Source of the DNA: Bacteroidota bacterium
Lineage (GTDB): Bacteria; Bacteroidota; Bacteroidia; Chitinophagales; BACL12
Direction of reading: 5' to 3'
DNA: 64,000 nucleotides
NCBI GenBank assembly: GCA_016706865.1
Contig: JADJIS010000002.1
Coordinates: 372,001-436,000 of the forward strand
A model generated the notes under the pieces. That model was not told where the DNA came from. It worked only from the letters and a program-made list of their open reading frames with translations, and ran no database searches. The position numbers were made by a program, and so were the translations under genes. Positions 61,018 to 64,000 of this stretch are shown here, piece by piece. Every line of letters starts with the position of its first letter. Positions within the stretch are counted from its first letter, which is position 1.

Positions 61018-61834
61018 AATTAATACAATAATTTTCAAATATGGTAATTAAACTTTTTGTGATCTCTCCGGGAACACCATTTGCGATCATTTGATCTTCA
61101 ATTTTTACTACGGGCATAATGTTTTTTGTTGTACTCGAAATAAATACTTCATCAGCTTCAAATAATTCTTTAATCGAAATATCTTTTTCAATCACCATAA
61201 ATTGTTCTTTTAAACAATTCATCACATGATGTCGTGTTACACCTTTTAATATATTTTTATCCGGTGTGTATATTAATCCTCCTTTAATAATAAAAATATT
61301 ACATCGGGAACATTCACGTACAATATTGTCGTAATAAAACAGAATATCCTCTGCATTGTTTTCCAGCATTCTGTCGTATTCTCTAAAAGAACCTAAGTAA
61401 AATGTAGTTTTATATTCCGGAAATGGTTTTGCATATTCATGGAGGATGAGCGTGATTCCATTATCAAACATGGAAACATCGTATGGTATAAAAACATCTT
61501 GATATACAGTGATTATTGCAGAAATATTTTTATTTATCATTCTTGCGGAAATGATACATTTAAAATAAGAATCTTGTAAATTATTTTTGGTTTGCAATGT
61601 TTCCAATACTTTTTTTACTTCATGCATATCTGCTTTGAAATGCAAGCGCAGTAAGGATTGCGAGTGCTCCAAACGCTGCAGGTGCTCCTTCAAAAAAGTG
61701 ATCTTACCATTTCTCTCCCTGCAATAATCAAACACTGCAAAACCGCGTTCGAAACCAAGGTCATCTATGCCGATACTTATTTGATCTTTCGGTAAATATT
61801 TTCCATCGCGATATGCTAATAATTGTTGTTCCAT
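61004..61834 (-). CDS. Class IV aminotransferase-like protein
   Basis: 276 residues. PLP-dependent class IV fold: N-terminal GIDDLGFERGFAVFDYCRERNG (~23-44), catalytic Lys in PEYKTTFYLGSFREYDR (~145) and the PLP-phosphate motif IVRECSRCNIFII (~180). Family members include branched-chain and D-amino-acid aminotransferases and aminodeoxychorismate lyase; the exact substrate is unclear. It lies one base after the SPL-like gene and overlaps the AlkD-like start, in a compact three-gene run. Confidence 0.88.
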   Translation of the reverse strand: MEQQLLAYRDGKYLPKDQISIGIDDLGFERGFAVFDYCRERNGKITFLKEHLQRLEHSQSLLRLHFKADMHEVKKVLETLQTKNNLQDSYFKCIISARMINKNISAIITVYQDVFIPYDVSMFDNGITLILHEYAKPFPEYKTTFYLGSFREYDRMLENNAEDILFYYDNIVRECSRCNIFIIKGGLIYTPDKNILKGVTRHHVMNCLKEQFMVIEKDISIKELFEADEVFISSTTKNIMPVVKIEDQMIANGVPGEITKSLITIFENYCINYVSE

Positions 61835-61835
61835 A

Positions 61836-62729
61836 TTAATTTGCTAAGATACTGTTCCTGATATTATACTTCGCACATAATTTTTTCACCATCGCATTAA
61901 TATTTTCCTGATATTGTTTTGGTGGGTAAGGCCAATTTCCATACAAACTTTTATATTGTTCCACCAGTTCCGGATGATATCGTTCGAGAAATTTATAATA
62001 CAGGGTTTTGGAGGATGCGGAATCTTCCCCAAAAAGTGTAAGTCCTCCAATTAAAACATAATCAGCACCATATTTTTTTGCATGGTAGATCATCTCCTCC
62101 AGTTTTTCTTCACAGTCGGAAATATATGGTAATACCGGTAAACAATTCAAACCAGTGAGTAAACCGGCCTCTTTTATTTTTTGCATGGTTTCCAGTCTTT
62201 TTAGAGGAGGAATTGCACCGGGTTCAAGATGATCGCTGATTTTTTGATCCAAAGTTGATATTGAAAAAGTGACCAATGTTCCGCGATTTAAACTCAATTT
62301 CAGGTCGTCAGGAAGAATTGCATTTGTATCAATTTTTTTCAAGATATCAATATCCTTTAAAACAAGATCAGATTTTGTGATAATATGCACAGGAAATTGA
62401 TATTTCACAAATAATTCCAGAAACTTTTTTGTCATTCCATATTTAACATCCACCTGCATATATGCATCTGTAGCACTTGATACTACAACAAATGCGTATT
62501 GTTGCTTTTTTACACGGAATTGCAATTGTTTCTCCAATATTTCAGGGGCATTTATTTTTACGGAAAGTTTTTCTTCCATATTCTCCCCATACTTACTCCC
62601 ACGCACGTAGCAGTAGAGGCAATTCATACTGCAGCCTTCATATGCATTTGCGGTAAATTCGTCTAAAAACCAGCTATCGCGTTTTTTCTTTTTATTGAGA
62701 ATGGTTTTTGCTTGAATTTCCTGTATCAC
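61836..62729 (-). CDS. Radical SAM protein, spore photoproduct lyase (SplB) family
   Basis: 297 residues. The radical SAM cluster motif is CSMNCLYCYV (~33-42), followed by VISSATDAYMQVD and later TFSISTLDQKI and LTGLNCLPVLPYISDCE. The C-terminal YPPKQYQENINAMVKKLCAKYN is typical of SPL-like proteins of non-spore-formers. It may act on DNA or another substrate; spore lyase function is not expected here. First gene of the SPL-aminotransferase-AlkD run, divergent from sucA. A -7-like TAGTTTTG lies at 62768-62775. Confidence 0.9.
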   Translation of the reverse strand: MIQEIQAKTILNKKKKRDSWFLDEFTANAYEGCSMNCLYCYVRGSKYGENMEEKLSVKINAPEILEKQLQFRVKKQQYAFVVVSSATDAYMQVDVKYGMTKKFLELFVKYQFPVHIITKSDLVLKDIDILKKIDTNAILPDDLKLSLNRGTLVTFSISTLDQKISDHLEPGAIPPLKRLETMQKIKEAGLLTGLNCLPVLPYISDCEEKLEEMIYHAKKYGADYVLIGGLTLFGEDSASSKTLYYKFLERYHPELVEQYKSLYGNWPYPPKQYQENINAMVKKLCAKYNIRNSILAN

Positions 62730-62844
62730 AAAACAATATTAAGCAGAAAATCTAATTGTATCCTGCCCAAAACTACCGATATTTGTACCTTCAAACTAAA
62801 CGGGCAGTTTACTTGTTAAAAATCAGGATAAGAAACAAAAAGAA

Positions 62845-64000
62845 ATGGACAAGTTTTCATACATAGCAAATGCGGAACCTCAATATATAGAGAGTTTATA
62901 TCAGAATTATATAGCAGATCCTTCTAAAATTGACTCGGAATGGAAAAAGTTTTTTGAAGGATTTGACTTTGCACAGCAGAATTTTTCTTCCAATGGCCAT
63001 ACTGAAAATATTACAGTATCCAATTTGGCAGCGGAATTAAAAGTGTACAGTGCAATTTTGGCCTATCGGGAAAAGGGCCATTTGATCTCCAAAACAAATC
63101 CGTTAAAACCGCGTAAGGATCGCAATGCACAATTAAATTTGGATCAATTGGGATTTAGTGAAGCTGATCTGAACAAAAAATTTGGTGCTGGTATTTTGGT
63201 TGGATTGGAAAATGCCACATTACAGGAGATCATAACACATCTCGAAAATTGTTATTGCAGAAGTCTTGGATTTGAATATGATTATATTATTGATCCGGTA
63301 GAAAAAAAATGGTTTCAGGATAAAATAGAAATCTCGGGAAAAAATATTTCGTTTCCTGTCGAACAAAAAAAACGTATACTCAAAAAATTAAATGAGACTG
63401 TTGTATTTGAACAATTTCTGGAAAAAAAATACGTAGGTCAAAAACGATTTTCATTGGAGGGGGGAGAAACTACAATTCCGGCCTTAGATGCAATTATTAC
63501 AAAAGGTGCGGCAATGGGAGTGGAGGAATTTGTATTCGGAATGGCGCATCGCGGAAGATTAAATGTGTTGGCTAATATTCTCGGAAAAACCTACGAGCAA
63601 ATATTTAATGAATTTGAAGGAACCTCCATTCCTGATACTACCATGGGTGATGGCGATGTGAAATATCATCTTGGATATTCATCGCAGGTGGAAACAAGTT
63701 CAGGAAAAGAAGTGCATTTAAAATTAACGCCAAATCCATCGCATTTAGAGGCAGTTAATCCTGTGATGCAGGGATTTGTGAGAGCTAAAACGGATGTTTT
63801 ATACCATGAGGATTGGGATAAAATAATGCCGATAACAATTCACGGTGATGCTGCTATTGCCGGACAAGGAGTTGTTTACGAAGTTTTGCAAATGAGCAAT
63901 TTGAAAGGTTACAGAGTTGGAGGTACTTTACATTTTGTAATTAATAATCAGATAGGATTTACTACTGATTTTGATGATGCACGCACAAGTAATTATTGTA
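62845..64000 (+). CDS. sucA: 2-oxoglutarate dehydrogenase E1 component (partial)
   Basis: 385 codons visible from ATG 62845, running off the right edge. E1 decarboxylates 2-oxoglutarate with thiamine diphosphate in the TCA cycle. N-terminal SYIANAEPQYIESLYQNYIADP is the E2-binding region, then DSEWKKFFEGFDF, the ILAYREKGHLISKTNPL motif, YCRSLGFEYDYIIDP and FSLEGGETTIPALDAIITKG (~213), and GMAHRGRLNVLANI for ThDP-domain entry. About 60% of the enzyme lies outside the window. The intergenic region from the SPL-like gene is 115 bases. Confidence 0.95.
   Translation, partial: MDKFSYIANAEPQYIESLYQNYIADPSKIDSEWKKFFEGFDFAQQNFSSNGHTENITVSNLAAELKVYSAILAYREKGHLISKTNPLKPRKDRNAQLNLDQLGFSEADLNKKFGAGILVGLENATLQEIITHLENCYCRSLGFEYDYIIDPVEKKWFQDKIEISGKNISFPVEQKKRILKKLNETVVFEQFLEKKYVGQKRFSLEGGETTIPALDAIITKGAAMGVEEFVFGMAHRGRLNVLANILGKTYEQIFNEFEGTSIPDTTMGDGDVKYHLGYSSQVETSSGKEVHLKLTPNPSHLEAVNPVMQGFVRAKTDVLYHEDWDKIMPITIHGDAAIAGQGVVYEVLQMSNLKGYRVGGTLHFVINNQIGFTTDFDDARTSNYC

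Noticed and set aside
1..64000. rRNA or tRNA genes
   Set aside because: No T-loop GTTCGAATCC-type motif with a matching acceptor stem and no rRNA-like conserved blocks were found in the gaps.

Overview
The window reads as chromosomal DNA of a free-living Bacteroidota species. I infer the Chitinophagales/Saprospirales side of the phylum, but cannot fix a genus. Three things point there: four secreted proteins end in type IX secretion (T9SS) sorting domains plus one gliding-type C-terminal domain; putative promoters follow the phylum pattern TTTG-N19-21-TAnnTTTG with no Shine-Dalgarno sequences; and the gene families present (DUF2911, DUF2461, YtxJ, LytTR/propeller two-component pairs) are typical. 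The DNA is AT-rich, and its intergenic regions carry unusually many short dispersed and tandem repeats.

Layout. 0-10.5 kb (+): a lipoprotein, an S8 peptidase-like T9SS protein that seems to lack its catalytic Asp, recJ, lptB, a GH3-family adenylating enzyme and a LytTR regulator/sensor kinase pair. 10.5-10.9 kb: a candidate structured RNA and two hairpin terminators. 10.9-15.7 kb (-): rimP-nusA-infB, with a complete promoter and a terminator-like hairpin in its leader. 15.7-19.8 kb: two large modular repeat arrays around a GT39-type glycosyltransferase. 19.8-26.4 kb: glyS, small exported proteins, an arsR-arsN2-arsM operon and a frameshifted ABC-F ATPase. 26.4-34.4 kb: T9SS proteins, a DUF2461 protein, a frameshifted OmpA-family protein and a short degenerate paralogue of it. 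34.4-41 kb (-): three membrane-associated glycosyltransferases (one frameshifted), a NapH-like polyferredoxin and a FAD/NAD oxidoreductase. 41-46 kb (+): an accessory stretch of orphan small proteins ending in a MazEF-type toxin-antitoxin pair. 46-54 kb (-): a DUF547 lipoprotein, two tandem paralogous zinc metalloproteases and an AI-2E family transporter. 54-60 kb (-): a third repeat array, then an arsenosugar biosynthesis cluster (ArsM, PiT transporter, TIGR04282 glycosyltransferase, ArsS radical SAM, peroxidase-like protein, second TIGR04282 protein). 60-64 kb: YtxJ, AlkD-like, class IV aminotransferase and SPL-like radical SAM genes (-), then the start of sucA (+).

The genes suggest a cell that handles arsenic in two ways: an ArsR-controlled methylation/acetylation operon, and a separate cluster predicted to turn methylated arsenic into arsenosugars. 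It also exports much protein by T9SS and makes surface glycans. The most unusual features are non-coding: a repeat family whose palindromic core alternates with three linker modules, higher-order 166-bp units, and a nested 20-bp palindrome whose stem shows a compensatory base change. Three genes are broken by single-nucleotide homopolymer length changes, which may be assembly errors. I found no rRNA, tRNA, CRISPR array or insertion sequence.
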